Positions 39,465 to 49,355 of a stretch of 64,000 bases of DNA are shown here, piece by piece; position 1 is the first letter of the stretch, and every line of letters begins with the position of its first letter. The stretch comes from Candidatus Heimdallarchaeota archaeon (GTDB lineage Archaea > Asgardarchaeota > Heimdallarchaeia > Heimdallarchaeales > Kariarchaeaceae). A model generated the notes under the pieces. That model was not told the DNA's origin and did not search any database. It saw only the letters and a list, made by a program, of their open reading frames with translations. A program made the translations under genes and the position numbers. The stretch is from NCBI GenBank assembly GCA_026702845.1, contig JADCLS010000009.1:166625-230624 (forward strand), written 5' to 3'.

Positions 39465-40514
39465 ATGAAGGCACGTGAACATGGTATCAGATTCAAAGGA
39501 CAGACTGGTAAATACAATGCAATCACAGATGTGATGGGCATTGAAGTGGGTCATTCCACCATTATCAGTGGAGATGGACCATTGAAGGTTGGGATGGGGC
39601 CTATTCGTACAGGAGTAACAGCTATTCTTCCTAGAGGTAAGAATATCCTCACTCCAGTATTTGCAGCATATCATTCGCTTAATGGCAATGGTGAGATGAC
39701 AGGAACACACTGGATCAAAGAATCGGGTTTTTTAGGAGGGCCCATCATGATTACCAATACCCATTCTGTAGGTGCTGTTCATGAGGCTACTATTCGGTAT
39801 ATGATTACAAAGGGTATGAGTGATGATAGCTGGTCACTACCCTGTGTTGCGGAAACCTGGGATGGATATTTGAATGACATCAATGGCTTCCATATAAGAG
39901 AGGAAAATGTCTTTGAGGCTCTGGATAATGCTCAATCCGGTCATGTTGATGAGGGAAATATTGGTGGGGGAACTGGAATGATCTGTCATGAGTATAAGGG
40001 AGGAATAGGTACTAGCTCTCGTCTAGTAAAAATTGATAAGGAGGAATTTGTTGTAGGTATACTAGTCCAGGCAAATTATGGATATCGAAAACACCTAAGA
40101 ATCGAGGGAATAAATGTCGGTGAGATATTTTCCTCATCTGAACAACGATCGGAGCAAGGTTCAATAATCATAATACTGGCTACAGATGCTCCTCTGCTAC
40201 CTCATCAGTTAGATCGACTAGTACGAAGAATACCACTAGGTTTATCCAGAGTTGGAGGATATGGAGGAAACTCATCTGGTGATATATTTCTGGCGTTTTC
40301 CACTGCAAATCAGAATGCATATAGTGAACAGGAAGAACAAGTACGTCTATTTCCCAATAACAAAATTAACCCCATATTCAATGCTGCAGTAGAAGCTACC
40401 GAAGAAGCAATTATCAATGCACTCTGTCAGGCTGAGACCATGATCGGGAGAGATGATCATACGGTGATCGCGATGCCTGTGGATGAAATAATCAAATTTC
40501 TCAGAACGAAATAA
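39465..40514 (+). CDS. P1 family peptidase (DmpA/BapA-like)
   Basis: A 349-residue self-processing N-terminal-nucleophile peptidase of family S58. The conserved segments TDVMGIEVGHSTI, TGVTAILPRG, NGNGEMTGTHWI and GGGTGMICHEYKGGIGTSSR are seen. The nucleophile serine is in GGNSSGDIFLAF (S270 or S271), where autocleavage usually occurs. I start at ATG 39465 rather than an in-frame TTG at 39378, because the earlier stretch lacks family similarity. It should release N-terminal amino acids or beta-amino acids in the cytosol. Confidence 0.88.
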   Translation: MKAREHGIRFKGQTGKYNAITDVMGIEVGHSTIISGDGPLKVGMGPIRTGVTAILPRGKNILTPVFAAYHSLNGNGEMTGTHWIKESGFLGGPIMITNTHSVGAVHEATIRYMITKGMSDDSWSLPCVAETWDGYLNDINGFHIREENVFEALDNAQSGHVDEGNIGGGTGMICHEYKGGIGTSSRLVKIDKEEFVVGILVQANYGYRKHLRIEGINVGEIFSSSEQRSEQGSIIIILATDAPLLPHQLDRLVRRIPLGLSRVGGYGGNSSGDIFLAFSTANQNAYSEQEEQVRLFPNNKINPIFNAAVEATEEAIINALCQAETMIGRDDHTVIAMPVDEIIKFLRTK

Positions 40515-40651
40515 TAATTACAATCTTTGATAACAACTTCATATGACCTAGTACCATAGTATTATTGTTCCTAATATTCGGTAGCTCAAGAAAGAGTCAA
40601 AGGAAACACTATAATATTTTCATCTTTGAGATCTAATGACCTAAGGTATTT

Positions 40652-41137
40652 ATGGACATCTACAAAAAATCGTATATGATCTCACATATCCTTGTTATAG
40701 ATCCTTCAGGAGTATGTATTGTTGATAGGAACTATGGAGATGTGAAAACGGATCCCTTGTTGATTTCTGGATTCTTAGCTGCTGTGGTTCCTCGTATGAA
40801 AACACTGAAATTGGATCTTGAGGAGATCAATAAACAACTCAATGAACGCCCAGAATCACATTTTGAAGCGATTAAAAGAAAACGATGGATAATCGCAGGA
40901 TTCTCTGATAAAGATGTCAGTCGGGCTGAATTAATCTATGTACTACACGAGGTCACCAATCTTGTGTTGCCAAAGGTGGGGAAACCCAAGGGATATAGTA
41001 TGATGACAGATAGTGAAATTAAGTCAATCAGTACTGAGATCGATCGATTAGTTAATCAGAAGCAGAACGACCTTCATGCTTTTTTCAAAGAAAGAAGATC
41101 TAAATTAAACAAGTTGAAGAATCGATTGAAATTGTAA
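40652..41137 (+). CDS. longin-like domain protein
   Basis: A 161-residue soluble protein. ISHILVIDPSGVCIVDRNYG, then LLISGFLAAVVPRMKTL, a charged loop, and a terminal lysine-rich coiled helix fit the longin/roadblock-like pattern common in Asgard archaea. In that family the opening reads ...IVDENGIPLFSRSFG-type. It probably takes part in protein-protein contacts with a small GTPase, by analogy only. It stands alone downstream of the P1 peptidase. Confidence 0.55.
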   Translation: MDIYKKSYMISHILVIDPSGVCIVDRNYGDVKTDPLLISGFLAAVVPRMKTLKLDLEEINKQLNERPESHFEAIKRKRWIIAGFSDKDVSRAELIYVLHEVTNLVLPKVGKPKGYSMMTDSEIKSISTEIDRLVNQKQNDLHAFFKERRSKLNKLKNRLKL

Positions 41138-41190
41138 TCAATTCAAAAATGTAAGGTTTGTAAATGGCACCAATTATGATTTTGAATATA

Positions 41191-42243
41191 CTAGTAATGC
41201 CTCTCAAGGATCTCAATCTTATTTCTCATTCGTTTCCATGAATTTGCCCAGAAAGTAATATAAGCAAAACTTAAGAGAGCAAACAAAATGCCAATAGATA
41301 TGCTGGGTACAATTATCTGTACTATGCTTGGATGATCAACTATGATATTGACGATTATTATCCAAGAAATAATTGCAGCAAGTGCTGTAATAATTATGGC
41401 GTGTATTTTGGATTTAATATCAGTGGTTATTTCATCCATAATTGTCTTTTTATGCCTAAGTAGGACATGATATGACATCTCATCTGGTTTTGGACCCTCC
41501 CCAACCACAAGCACCAACAATAGAGGTAGGGAAGCAAAAGAAAGTGCCAGGAGAATTCCTCCAGCTGCACCAAAACCCCAGTGTACTCCACTCATGACAA
41601 TGAAATATCCTGCCGAGGTAGGACCACCAATAACAAAGGTGAAGACAAATACAATTTCTGCTGGTTCTGTATATTCCTCTACTAACTTTTTCTGCTTTAC
41701 TTCAAGTGAAATCTCTGTTTCATACACTTTAGAGATGAAATATCCGATAATCAGTCCAAATACAATGGAGGGAAACAGCATAGTACCCATGATCCTGAAG
41801 AATACATCGATAAATGGGCCTGTGGTTTGATTTGACTCCCAAGCTAAGCCTATGCTTATGAATACAAAATAGGATATTAGAAATCCAAAGGCGTATGGAT
41901 GATCGATTATTCCCTGTTGCAATTTACTCCGTCCAGGGTGGTAAAATACGCCTGGAACTTCCATCTCAGTGACTTCATTCAAATTCATAGATTGCAGAAT
42001 CTCACTAGGAGAGCCCAAACGATCTATCAGAGAGATGGTTTCATTAAAACTTAGCTGTCGTCCATCTCGTTCATCAATAAACTCATCAATATAGGCAAAG
42101 ATTCCATTAAATACCTCTGATTTCTGCTGAGGATTGATATTTTTACCAATAAATACCTGATTGATACTGTTCAAATAAGATCGCATAAGATCCCTGGCAT
42201 CTGTGGATATATTATTCAAGATCTGTGTATAGTCAATTTCCAT
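41191..42243 (-). CDS. membrane protein with HAAS-like N-terminal domain
   Basis: A 350-residue protein from ATG at 42243 (GTG at 42252 possible). The N-terminal 90 residues (a helical domain ending in ISLIDRLGSPSEILQ) resemble the HAAS/DUF1700 domain that accompanies PadR regulators. About six membrane segments follow. The start overlaps the PadR gene by 11 bp, so they are one operon. In bacteria, HAAS domain proteins are thought to pair with PadR regulators to sense signals at the membrane; the same role is inferred here. Confidence 0.75.
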   Translation of the reverse strand: MEIDYTQILNNISTDARDLMRSYLNSINQVFIGKNINPQQKSEVFNGIFAYIDEFIDERDGRQLSFNETISLIDRLGSPSEILQSMNLNEVTEMEVPGVFYHPGRSKLQQGIIDHPYAFGFLISYFVFISIGLAWESNQTTGPFIDVFFRIMGTMLFPSIVFGLIIGYFISKVYETEISLEVKQKKLVEEYTEPAEIVFVFTFVIGGPTSAGYFIVMSGVHWGFGAAGGILLALSFASLPLLLVLVVGEGPKPDEMSYHVLLRHKKTIMDEITTDIKSKIHAIIITALAAIISWIIIVNIIVDHPSIVQIIVPSISIGILFALLSFAYITFWANSWKRMRNKIEILERHY

Positions 42244-42598
42244 TTGCAACACCTCGTATTACCTTCTCGATGTAATCAGCTACTCTCATCCATTCACTAG
42301 ACAGCATTTGGTGGTATTTCATTCCATCATGTGATATGGTGAAATACGCCACTTCTCTTGTCCTTCCAGTGGATTTTGATTCATTCTCAATTAATTCCTT
42401 ATTCACAAGACCTGCTTTGGATAGATTTTCAATCTGTGGGTATAAAGTTCCTGCTTTGGGTTGGATTAGTTCCTCTGAATCAGAAGTCAGGACATTCAGG
42501 ATCTCATAAGCATTCATGGTTCCGTGCTGAATAAGAGTGGAAAGAATGATTAGATTTGAAAGTGACTTGCCAAGGAATGAGGTATGAGCTATTCTCAT
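42233..42598 (-). CDS. PadR-family transcriptional regulator
   Basis: A 121-residue winged-helix regulator. Helix-turn-helix and wing match PadR: LIILSTLIQHGTMNAYEIL, QPKAGTLYPQIENLSKAGLV, and TREVAYFTISHDG. It has a short C-terminal helix for dimer formation. It is the first gene of a two-gene operon with the HAAS-like membrane protein, and probably represses that operon. The ligand is unknown. Confidence 0.9.
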   Translation of the reverse strand: MRIAHTSFLGKSLSNLIILSTLIQHGTMNAYEILNVLTSDSEELIQPKAGTLYPQIENLSKAGLVNKELIENESKSTGRTREVAYFTISHDGMKYHQMLSSEWMRVADYIEKVIRGVANGN

Positions 42599-42757
42599 CT
42601 ACGTATAGATAAGCAAATACTCGTTAATAAAGTATTCGAAATTCTAATATTAGAAAGTTGATTTATTCTCAGATTCCTTCATAATTGCATCTATCACCTC
42701 TTATTTGTTTATGATGTATTAATCGATTCATTGGAAGTACTCAGTAACTCTAATTGC

Positions 42758-44185
42758 CTATAGTCGTGTACTTCTTTCCAATTCCATCAGATAGTTTTGA
42801 ATCTCCGATTGATTTATTTTATCCAGTATAGATGTCATCTCCTTCCATTTCTCCATCTGATCAGTGAGTTTTTCCCTTGTAAATCGAATTTCTGAGGATA
42901 GGATAGATAATTGATTTTCCTCTGAAATCTGCTCTGCGGTGTCCAGATAATACATACTCTCTGGAATCTCATTTTCTATCATTGACAACTTAGACTGAAG
43001 GATCAGAATTTTTATTTGTATGGGATAGGCTTTCTGTTCCTCCACAAAGTCAAAAATCTCCGTAATAAGCTGTTTGGTATCTTGGAGTACATCGCTCTCA
43101 CCAGTCAGTTTTAGTTCATCAATGAGTAAATCACAAAGATTGAGCATAATAATAAGATGCTTTTCTATATCGAGTATTTTTGATGATTTGAGAGACTCAA
43201 GTAACCTTTGAGCGTCTACCTTGTCCCGCATTCGCTTTGCTTTCTTCAAAATCAGTGCTTTAGCAATGTTGTAATTCTGGGAGACATAAGGATCCTCAGT
43301 TTCTCTTCCAATGAATTCTAATTGTTCATAATAGGAATCTACCGACCCAGACGAAAGTGAATTTCTTATCAGAAGCAATAGAATTTCTGAGATTAACTGT
43401 TCATTATTAATGGATGAAACAATCTGCAGGCTCTCCTTGAGATTCTCCTCTGCTTTCTCAAACTCACCCATGAGATAGTATAAATGGCCTAAGCTGGTGA
43501 GGGAAGAGGCAATTTCATGGGGGATATCAAGAGAAATACGTATTTTGAGACTTTTCTCAAAATATTGCAGGGAATTGAGGTAATCTCCTTGCAATCGATA
43601 TAGATTACCAATATTATTGTATGATATACCAAGATCGATTTTATTTCCATGTTTCAGATCAATTTCCAAAGCCTTTGTATAATAATCCATGGCACCTATA
43701 AGATCACCCTTGAGTTGGAAAATAATAGCCATATTGTTCAAAGAAGCAGCAATATCCAGATGTAAATTCAGCTGTTTTCGAATTTTGTAACTAAGCTGAA
43801 ATCTCTTGAGTGCCAAATCGAGATCTCCCATACTCCACAAAAGCAGACCTAAAATATTATAGAAATCTGCCCTTGGTTTAGTATATTTCAATTCCACTTC
43901 AATATTGAGAGATTTTACTAGATCCATCCCAAGTTGATATTTTCCCAATCTCCAATAAGAATACAATGTTACTACAACAGCTCGTAGAAGTAGTTCTTTG
44001 TTTTCAAACTGAACTTTGCTTATTGCATCTCGACCCTTTGCGAGTGAAGATTCAAATTTAGATTGTTTCTCAAGAAGGATGGCCTCCCAGATAAGTTTCT
44101 CTACAGGTTCATCAATTGATTCAATCAATTTACTAGCTTCTAGTATATTGCCTGTTTTAAGTAAATCCTCAATCTTGGAGATCAC
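42758..44185 (-). CDS. tetratricopeptide repeat protein
   Basis: A 475-residue cytosolic protein with at least five TPR units (about residues 105-270), with patterns such as NILGLLLWSMGDLDLALKRF and NNIGNLYRLQGDYLNSLQYF, spaced 40 residues apart. The C-terminal half is helical with weaker repeats. TPR arrays bind proteins or peptides; no enzymatic domain is attached. It stands alone and diverges from the hydrolase at 44430. Confidence 0.85.
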   Translation of the reverse strand: MISKIEDLLKTGNILEASKLIESIDEPVEKLIWEAILLEKQSKFESSLAKGRDAISKVQFENKELLLRAVVVTLYSYWRLGKYQLGMDLVKSLNIEVELKYTKPRADFYNILGLLLWSMGDLDLALKRFQLSYKIRKQLNLHLDIAASLNNMAIIFQLKGDLIGAMDYYTKALEIDLKHGNKIDLGISYNNIGNLYRLQGDYLNSLQYFEKSLKIRISLDIPHEIASSLTSLGHLYYLMGEFEKAEENLKESLQIVSSINNEQLISEILLLLIRNSLSSGSVDSYYEQLEFIGRETEDPYVSQNYNIAKALILKKAKRMRDKVDAQRLLESLKSSKILDIEKHLIIMLNLCDLLIDELKLTGESDVLQDTKQLITEIFDFVEEQKAYPIQIKILILQSKLSMIENEIPESMYYLDTAEQISEENQLSILSSEIRFTREKLTDQMEKWKEMTSILDKINQSEIQNYLMELERSTRL

Positions 44186-44429
44186 ACTCTGAGTATGAAA
44201 CTACTGATTTTAAATATGTTGGGTTCTCTACTTTGGAAACAGGTTGGATAGAAGCCAAAATTATCATCATTTTATTGGTTATCTATTCTTTATTATTTCA
44301 GGATCTGATTAGATAAGAATTGATTTTTAATCGACTTTCAAATTATACTTGAAATTCAGTGGAAAATTTTGGTTTATTACTTCATACAATCCGGATGGAG
44401 TTTTAAATTCAGCTTAGTATTTCTCATTT

Positions 44430-45083
44430 ATGACCATAAAAGAACATACCGAGCAAGGAGATATAGAGATTACGCCAATATTCCATGGAAGTGTTCATAT
44501 CAGATTCAAGGATTACGAGATCCATATCGATCCCTGGAGCAGAGCAGATTATTCTGCCTATACCAAAGCAGATCTGATCCTTATCACGCATCACCATCAA
44601 GACCACCTTGATAGAGATTTGATTGAGAAACTTCACAAGGAAGATACAGTAATCATCTGTAATAACAGCTCATTTGATACTTTGAAGGATATGAATCCCA
44701 TCCTATTACGAAATGGGGAGCGTAGCACCTTCAATGAGATTGGGATAGAGGCCATTGCTGCGTACAATGTAGTCCGTGAACGTAGCCCCGGAGTGAAATT
44801 TCATCCCAAAGGAGAGGGTAATGGGTACATCCTAAATATTGCTAAGAAGAGAATATATATTTCTGGTGATACGGAGGCCACTCCAGAAGTGGCAATGCTA
44901 GAAAATATTGATATTGCATTCATACCCATTAGATTACCATACACTATGTCTGCAGAAGAAGCTGTTGAGGTGGTCAAGAAATTCAGGCCAAAAAAGGTTA
45001 TTCCCTATCATACTGGTGGGCAACCCACTCCTGTTGAATTTGTCGAGTTACTCAAAGATGAATCCGATATCCAAATTTTATGA
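44430..45083 (+). CDS. metallo-beta-lactamase fold hydrolase (UlaG-like)
   Basis: A 217-residue zinc-dependent hydrolase of the UlaG/metal-dependent type. Key motifs are LITHHHQDHLDRD (HxHxDH), VKFHPKGEGNGYIL, YISGDTEATPE and the last His in VIPYHTGG. The domain is the minimal form of the family. The likely substrate is a phosphodiester, lactone or similar ester; it cannot be told from the sequence. It is cytosolic and stands alone. Confidence 0.85.
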   Translation: MTIKEHTEQGDIEITPIFHGSVHIRFKDYEIHIDPWSRADYSAYTKADLILITHHHQDHLDRDLIEKLHKEDTVIICNNSSFDTLKDMNPILLRNGERSTFNEIGIEAIAAYNVVRERSPGVKFHPKGEGNGYILNIAKKRIYISGDTEATPEVAMLENIDIAFIPIRLPYTMSAEEAVEVVKKFRPKKVIPYHTGGQPTPVEFVELLKDESDIQIL

Positions 45084-45134
45084 AATTGTCGTACGTTATA
45101 AGCTGTAACAAGAAGAAAGTCTTTAGCAATTTTA

Positions 45135-46034
45135 TTAGGTTTTGGAATATAGTAAATTCTGTTCCTCAAGTACTCTAAGATAGGATATTATTCTCATTGA
45201 TTGTTTCTTTTGGGTTTGTTTCTTTGATAAAACATCTTTGTACAAATTACTTACTCTGAATAATTGGTATTCTGTTATCAATAAACCTTCTGGAAAAAGC
45301 AAAGCAATCCCTAGGATAAAGAAGGTGAATCCCAGTTGCAATAGTTGTCTAATACCGAAATATATTGATATATTTTCAGGAGAGAATGTTATATCAAGAA
45401 TATTAATGATATTCACCACCATAAAAGTGAATGCTAATAGGATTCTGAAACAAGATGCAAGTAACCAAGAAATTTTTACAAATAGGGTTCTTCTGGTTAA
45501 ATAAACAGGATGAAGTGTAAAATAGGTATAAAATAAGTATATTCCTATGCCAAATTCATATAATGTTGAGATTGGACCTCTCCAATAAATGGAGTACGGA
45601 TGAGGTTCAATTCTTGCGGATCCGATGCTGGAGTAGAACAATATGAATGCTAATTCGTCTAATATTAGATAACTATATACTAGGATGATCGGTAGTAGTT
45701 TCATGATTTCAGTATTCTGCACCTGCTTGCAATGGAAAGCAATTAGAAATAAATAACTCCAATAGAGTAACCCTGACAAGCCCACCAAGATAAATGGATA
45801 ATCATCTAGAAAAAGAATACTCCTAGCTTGCCCAAGAGAATTTGCACTATAGATAAAGGAAAAGGAAATCCAAAGGATAGAACCCACTGCAAATAAAACT
45901 ATGAATAAAGCATAATCTGCAGTTTTCAATAATCTGAAGTTTTTTATTGAGATAGTTAAAGGTATAACCAAACAAATACCTGTAATAAGATATATTTGAC
46001 CATAGAGACCTAAATACATCAATAATTCAAACAC
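45135..46034 (-). CDS. seven-transmembrane-type protein
   Basis: A 299-residue membrane protein with about seven predicted transmembrane segments and a short lysine-rich C-terminal tail (from about residue 265). Family not recognised. The start overlaps the upstream secreted-protein gene by 8 bp, so it is the third gene of an operon with two small surface proteins. A sensor or export role with those two is a guess. Confidence 0.65.
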   Translation of the reverse strand: MFELLMYLGLYGQIYLITGICLVIPLTISIKNFRLLKTADYALFIVLFAVGSILWISFSFIYSANSLGQARSILFLDDYPFILVGLSGLLYWSYLFLIAFHCKQVQNTEIMKLLPIILVYSYLILDELAFILFYSSIGSARIEPHPYSIYWRGPISTLYEFGIGIYLFYTYFTLHPVYLTRRTLFVKISWLLASCFRILLAFTFMVVNIINILDITFSPENISIYFGIRQLLQLGFTFFILGIALLFPEGLLITEYQLFRVSNLYKDVLSKKQTQKKQSMRIISYLRVLEEQNLLYSKT

Positions 46035-46584
46035 GATATCTCCTCATGATAAGTGGAATGAAGGTCATGCAAATGAAGAATGTACATCCATTATACGATG
46101 CGAACCCAGCAGGAGCATGTAATCCTAAGTCCTGTGTGGATATAACTGTGCTGACAAAAGTGTATTGCTGAATTGAAACATAGATCAGGCTGAATTTCGT
46201 ATTACCATCAATATCAATTACTTGCAATTCCAAATAAAAATCTGCAAATACAACATCTAATATTACTATCACCTCGTATTGGAAGCAATAATAATAATCC
46301 AAAAAATCATAATCAAGACATTCAGGAGAGGGGTTATCAAAAAAACCTGACCCAAGAAATAATTTATGATTACTATCATCAGTTGTATTAAAACGGCTGA
46401 TATTATAATAATATAAATTATCATCTGCAATAACCCAAAAAGGATGAGGATAAACAGCATTATCATCTGGTTCTATCAGATCAGTGTATTCATCAATTAC
46501 AGGTTCTGTAGGAATTACTTTGTCAAAAGCAGTGCTTTGAAGGGAAAGAACTATGATTAGTATGATCAGACATTTAGATTTCAC
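46027..46584 (-). CDS. small secreted protein with C-terminal anchor
   Basis: A 185-residue exported protein. It has a signal peptide (1-19), an acidic, tyrosine-rich middle part and a C-terminal hydrophobic segment with the basic tail IMRRYRV. One Cys pair is visible around residues 89 and 97. It overlaps its neighbours on both sides (4 and 8 bp). Function unknown; the format is the same as that of the preceding gene. Confidence 0.62.
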   Translation of the reverse strand: MKSKCLIILIIVLSLQSTAFDKVIPTEPVIDEYTDLIEPDDNAVYPHPFWVIADDNLYYYNISRFNTTDDSNHKLFLGSGFFDNPSPECLDYDFLDYYYCFQYEVIVILDVVFADFYLELQVIDIDGNTKFSLIYVSIQQYTFVSTVISTQDLGLHAPAGFASYNGCTFFICMTFIPLIMRRYRV

Positions 46585-47069
46585 ATGTATCTCCTCCTTG
46601 TAAATGGTAATACGAATATTCCTAATGATCCTGAGAAAAGGGTATACTGAGTAGAAGAACCAGAAACAGTCGTATAGTTATAGGCTATGTATTCATCTAT
46701 AATATATGGTAAGATCGTAACTCCGACACTATCAGTAAGTACTTTCTCACCTATTGCTAAAAATAGGGTAAAATTGTAAAAACCAATTCTTGAGAAGGAA
46801 GTATTAATTCCAACAAACAAGTACAGATCACTGCCAATAATGGTAATACTATTATCATCTTGAATTGAATTAGTTGATTGACCCAATTCTGTTTCATTCA
46901 TCATCATCTGACATATAAATTCAGTAGTATTAACTTTCCAAACCAACTTATATGTCTTATCTTCAGTGATGATCATATCATTGGGTTGAGTAACAAAGAA
47001 CGAACTCTGTGCTGAAGAGGGAGAAATTAACATAATCAGAATGACAACAAAACAACCCAATTGCTTCAT
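46581..47069 (-). CDS. small secreted protein with C-terminal anchor
   Basis: A 162-residue exported protein, first gene of a three-gene operon. The signal peptide (1-21) leads to a beta-rich domain of about 110 residues that looks Ig-like (KLVWKVNTTEF, GFYNFTLFLAIGEK), and the C-terminus is SLGIFVLPFTRRRYM, a short anchor with basic tail. Its stop overlaps the next start (ATGA). No known family was recognised. Confidence 0.62.
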   Translation of the reverse strand: MKQLGCFVVILIMLISPSSAQSSFFVTQPNDMIITEDKTYKLVWKVNTTEFICQMMMNETELGQSTNSIQDDNSITIIGSDLYLFVGINTSFSRIGFYNFTLFLAIGEKVLTDSVGVTILPYIIDEYIAYNYTTVSGSSTQYTLFSGSLGIFVLPFTRRRYM

Positions 47070-47313
47070 CGAGATTTTATTCTACTAAATACATAAAAAT
47101 ATTTCAAGTAATATCAAGAATATAAGAAATTAACCAGAATATTTTTAACAATTGAAATGAACATATTACCTTCAAATACGTGTTTCGTATTGGAGATGTT
47201 TGCATTATTATTGATGATTTATTTATGGCTTTTTTATACTATGATTGTACTTGAATGGAATTGGAGAATCAAAGATATGGAACTAATTATAAGATTATGA
47301 TAATGAATTATAG

Positions 47314-47904
47314 TCAAAAGAGATCTTTATTAATTTGATATTCCATGAAAATTGATCCAATGGATTTACTAAACGCCTCCCCTCCTCCATACCCGAAATC
47401 GATATAACTAGTTCTCTTAAATCCAAATTTTTCATACACTGCAATGGCTGATTCCATGAAAGGCAAAGTATCCAGAACAATTTTAGAAAATCCTACATCT
47501 CTTGCCTTTTCTACCACCTTTTCTAGGAGTAGTGTAGATAATTTTTTTCCTCGATAAGTTGGGAGAACAAATAATGATCTTAATTCTGCAATATCATCTG
47601 ATTTTCGCCATAAATCTACCATTCCTATCGCGTTAGATTCCTCTACTACTAACCATTTCCAAGCTGAATTTTGGAATGCAGATTTTATATTTTCAAGATG
47701 TTTTTCTGATAATTTTGATGTTTCCTCCATTATATCTAATTTAATCATGAACTGTTCCAGTGAGAACCCTCTTAGTCGAAATCCTTCTGGATTTAGTGAG
47801 ATCAATTGAGGCATTCTCCATCTGTTATATGCGATAAACAAAGGTAGGAGTAACTCTTGATTGGCCACATATTCATCAAATGAAGAGATAACCAAAATAC
47901 ACAT
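47314..47904 (-). CDS. GNAT N-acetyltransferase
   Basis: A 196-residue acetyltransferase. The acetyl-CoA binding segment LRSLFVLPTYRGKKLSTLLL (R/Q-x-x-G-x-G/A-like, here RGKKLS), VVEKARDVGFSKIVLDT, and AVYEKFGFKRTSY at the end are typical. The N-terminal 45 residues are an extra segment before the domain. The substrate is unknown. It stands alone, with a 244-bp gap upstream of the secreted-protein operon. Confidence 0.88.
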   Translation of the reverse strand: MCILVISSFDEYVANQELLLPLFIAYNRWRMPQLISLNPEGFRLRGFSLEQFMIKLDIMEETSKLSEKHLENIKSAFQNSAWKWLVVEESNAIGMVDLWRKSDDIAELRSLFVLPTYRGKKLSTLLLEKVVEKARDVGFSKIVLDTLPFMESAIAVYEKFGFKRTSYIDFGYGGGEAFSKSIGSIFMEYQINKDLF

Positions 47905-48043
47905 CCAATTACCAATTCGGGTTGAATTATTAAAATTTTTGATTAACTTGGGATCAAGGAGTTTAATGATTTATGTGACTGATGATTTAGAGTATTATTG
48001 ATTGGGTCTTTGTCAACTTTGAGAATTAGGTTTTGAGAGTATA

Positions 48044-48340
48044 TTATCCTTGTAGCTGGCTTGGATTCCATGTTCCTGCAGCATACCTGCGATTAATCTC
48101 TCTACTCACCTTTATCATTTTGAAAAAATGTCGAAAAGAGTAGATATACCATATTCCGAAGGCAATAAAGAGTGGTGGAAAAGCCCAACATACCAGGAAG
48201 AAAATCAGTGTTATCAACCTGCTGGGTATTGTGTACACACCATGTAGCTCAAAGAGCTCATCATCGGTACATTCTGCTGGCGAGAGTTTTTTAGGATCTC
48301 GCATTGAAAATTGGTTTACTTGTGTATTCTCGTATCCCAT
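48044..48340 (-). CDS. small membrane protein
   Basis: A 98-residue protein with one long or two short membrane segments (about residues 41-70), a charged N-terminus and a C-terminal positively charged tail ending WNPSQLQG. Not recognised. It is the last ordinary gene before the mosaic region. Confidence 0.55.
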   Translation of the reverse strand: MGYENTQVNQFSMRDPKKLSPAECTDDELFELHGVYTIPSRLITLIFFLVCWAFPPLFIAFGIWYIYSFRHFFKMIKVSREINRRYAAGTWNPSQLQG

Positions 48341-48996
48341 TAATGGTAGAGTATTCGAAATGTTGATAAGTTTTATTCCAGCCTATAATTTTTATGTCAG
48401 AAAATATAATAAATATATTGAACACAACGATTTTCCTGAATCCTCCTAAATCCCTCTTTATCGAGAGCGTATAGTCCCATGCATGCAATTAGTTAGGGGA
48501 TAGATTTAATTCTCAAGAATTTTAAATTCTCATCATTTGAAAAAATCCTAGTTCATGTAAGACCTTGTGTATTATTTTGTTTAAATCCTATGAGAGGCCC
48601 ATAATATTGCATTTTCAACCAATTTCACAAAACCACTCATTCTCAATAATATTACTGGTCATATGATACATTAGAATAGAATCATATTGAGTGAGATCTC
48701 TTTCAAAGAGCTAATCCTCAAGCTCGATAAAATCAAATTCAATACCATCAATAAGTTTGAAAATTTAAAAAAATGAATTTTCAAAAGTATGGCCCCCGTG
48801 TGTTATTAATACTTTGGTCATTCAAGTTTGTTAAAATTCATAGGTTAAAATTAATTTAGGTTCTGCTAGAATAGCTCAAAAATACCATATCTCGTGGTGC
48901 AATAACAGGAGATTCATCTGATTTCTATGTTTTCCTTATTCTAAATTTCAGTTATTTGGTTCTTAGGCCTTATGGTTAGATAAATTATTAGTATTC
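48341..48996. other. gene-poor AT-rich gap
   Basis: No convincing open frame, hairpin or repeat was seen here. It separates the ordinary genes from the subtilase-remnant region. Confidence 0.4.
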
Positions 48997-49058
48997 TTAG
49001 AATTGTACAAAGTATCCGTTATCGAGTATGATTGCGTTAGCGCGGAACAGGATTTCTC
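48997..49058 (-). pseudogene. subtilase 3'-end remnant A
   Basis: The last roughly 18 codons of a subtilase gene, read on the minus strand, ending in the sequence for GYFVQF-stop (TTAGAATTGTACAAAG on the plus strand). It is nearly the same as the end of remnant B at 50920 and breaks off after about 60 bp. It lies directly in front of the relBE-type pair. Confidence 0.7.
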
Positions 49059-49143
49059 TGAAAGGTTAATGTGTGAAAATTGCATGATTCGATAGATAGA
49101 TTACAGAACATTAAATAGTGAATTTGTAAATATATTTATTAGC

Positions 49144-49353
49144 ATGACTGAATCAAAGGATATTCCAGTTTTTTATCTAAGTGATGAGATAAAAAAGCAA
49201 TTTCGAGATACTAGAGATTTACTAGATCAAATCCTCGAAACATTTGAAATCCTTGAGGATCAAGAATTAATGAAAGAAATCAAACAAGCAGAGGAAGAGT
49301 ATCAGAAAGGAGAAACAATTAGTTTTGATGAATTAAAAAAGGAGCTCACTTAA
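49144..49353 (+). CDS. RelB-like antitoxin
   Basis: A 69-residue acidic protein that ends in EEEYQKGETISFDELKKELT, a typical C-terminal pattern for antitoxins that pair with RelE/ParE toxins. The toxin gene starts 2 bp after the stop. A TATA-like stretch (AAATATAT, near 49125) precedes the start within about 20 nt. It should bind and neutralise the toxin and repress the operon; no clear DNA-binding fold is seen. Confidence 0.75.
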   Translation: MTESKDIPVFYLSDEIKKQFRDTRDLLDQILETFEILEDQELMKEIKQAEEEYQKGETISFDELKKELT

Positions 49354-49355
49354 AT

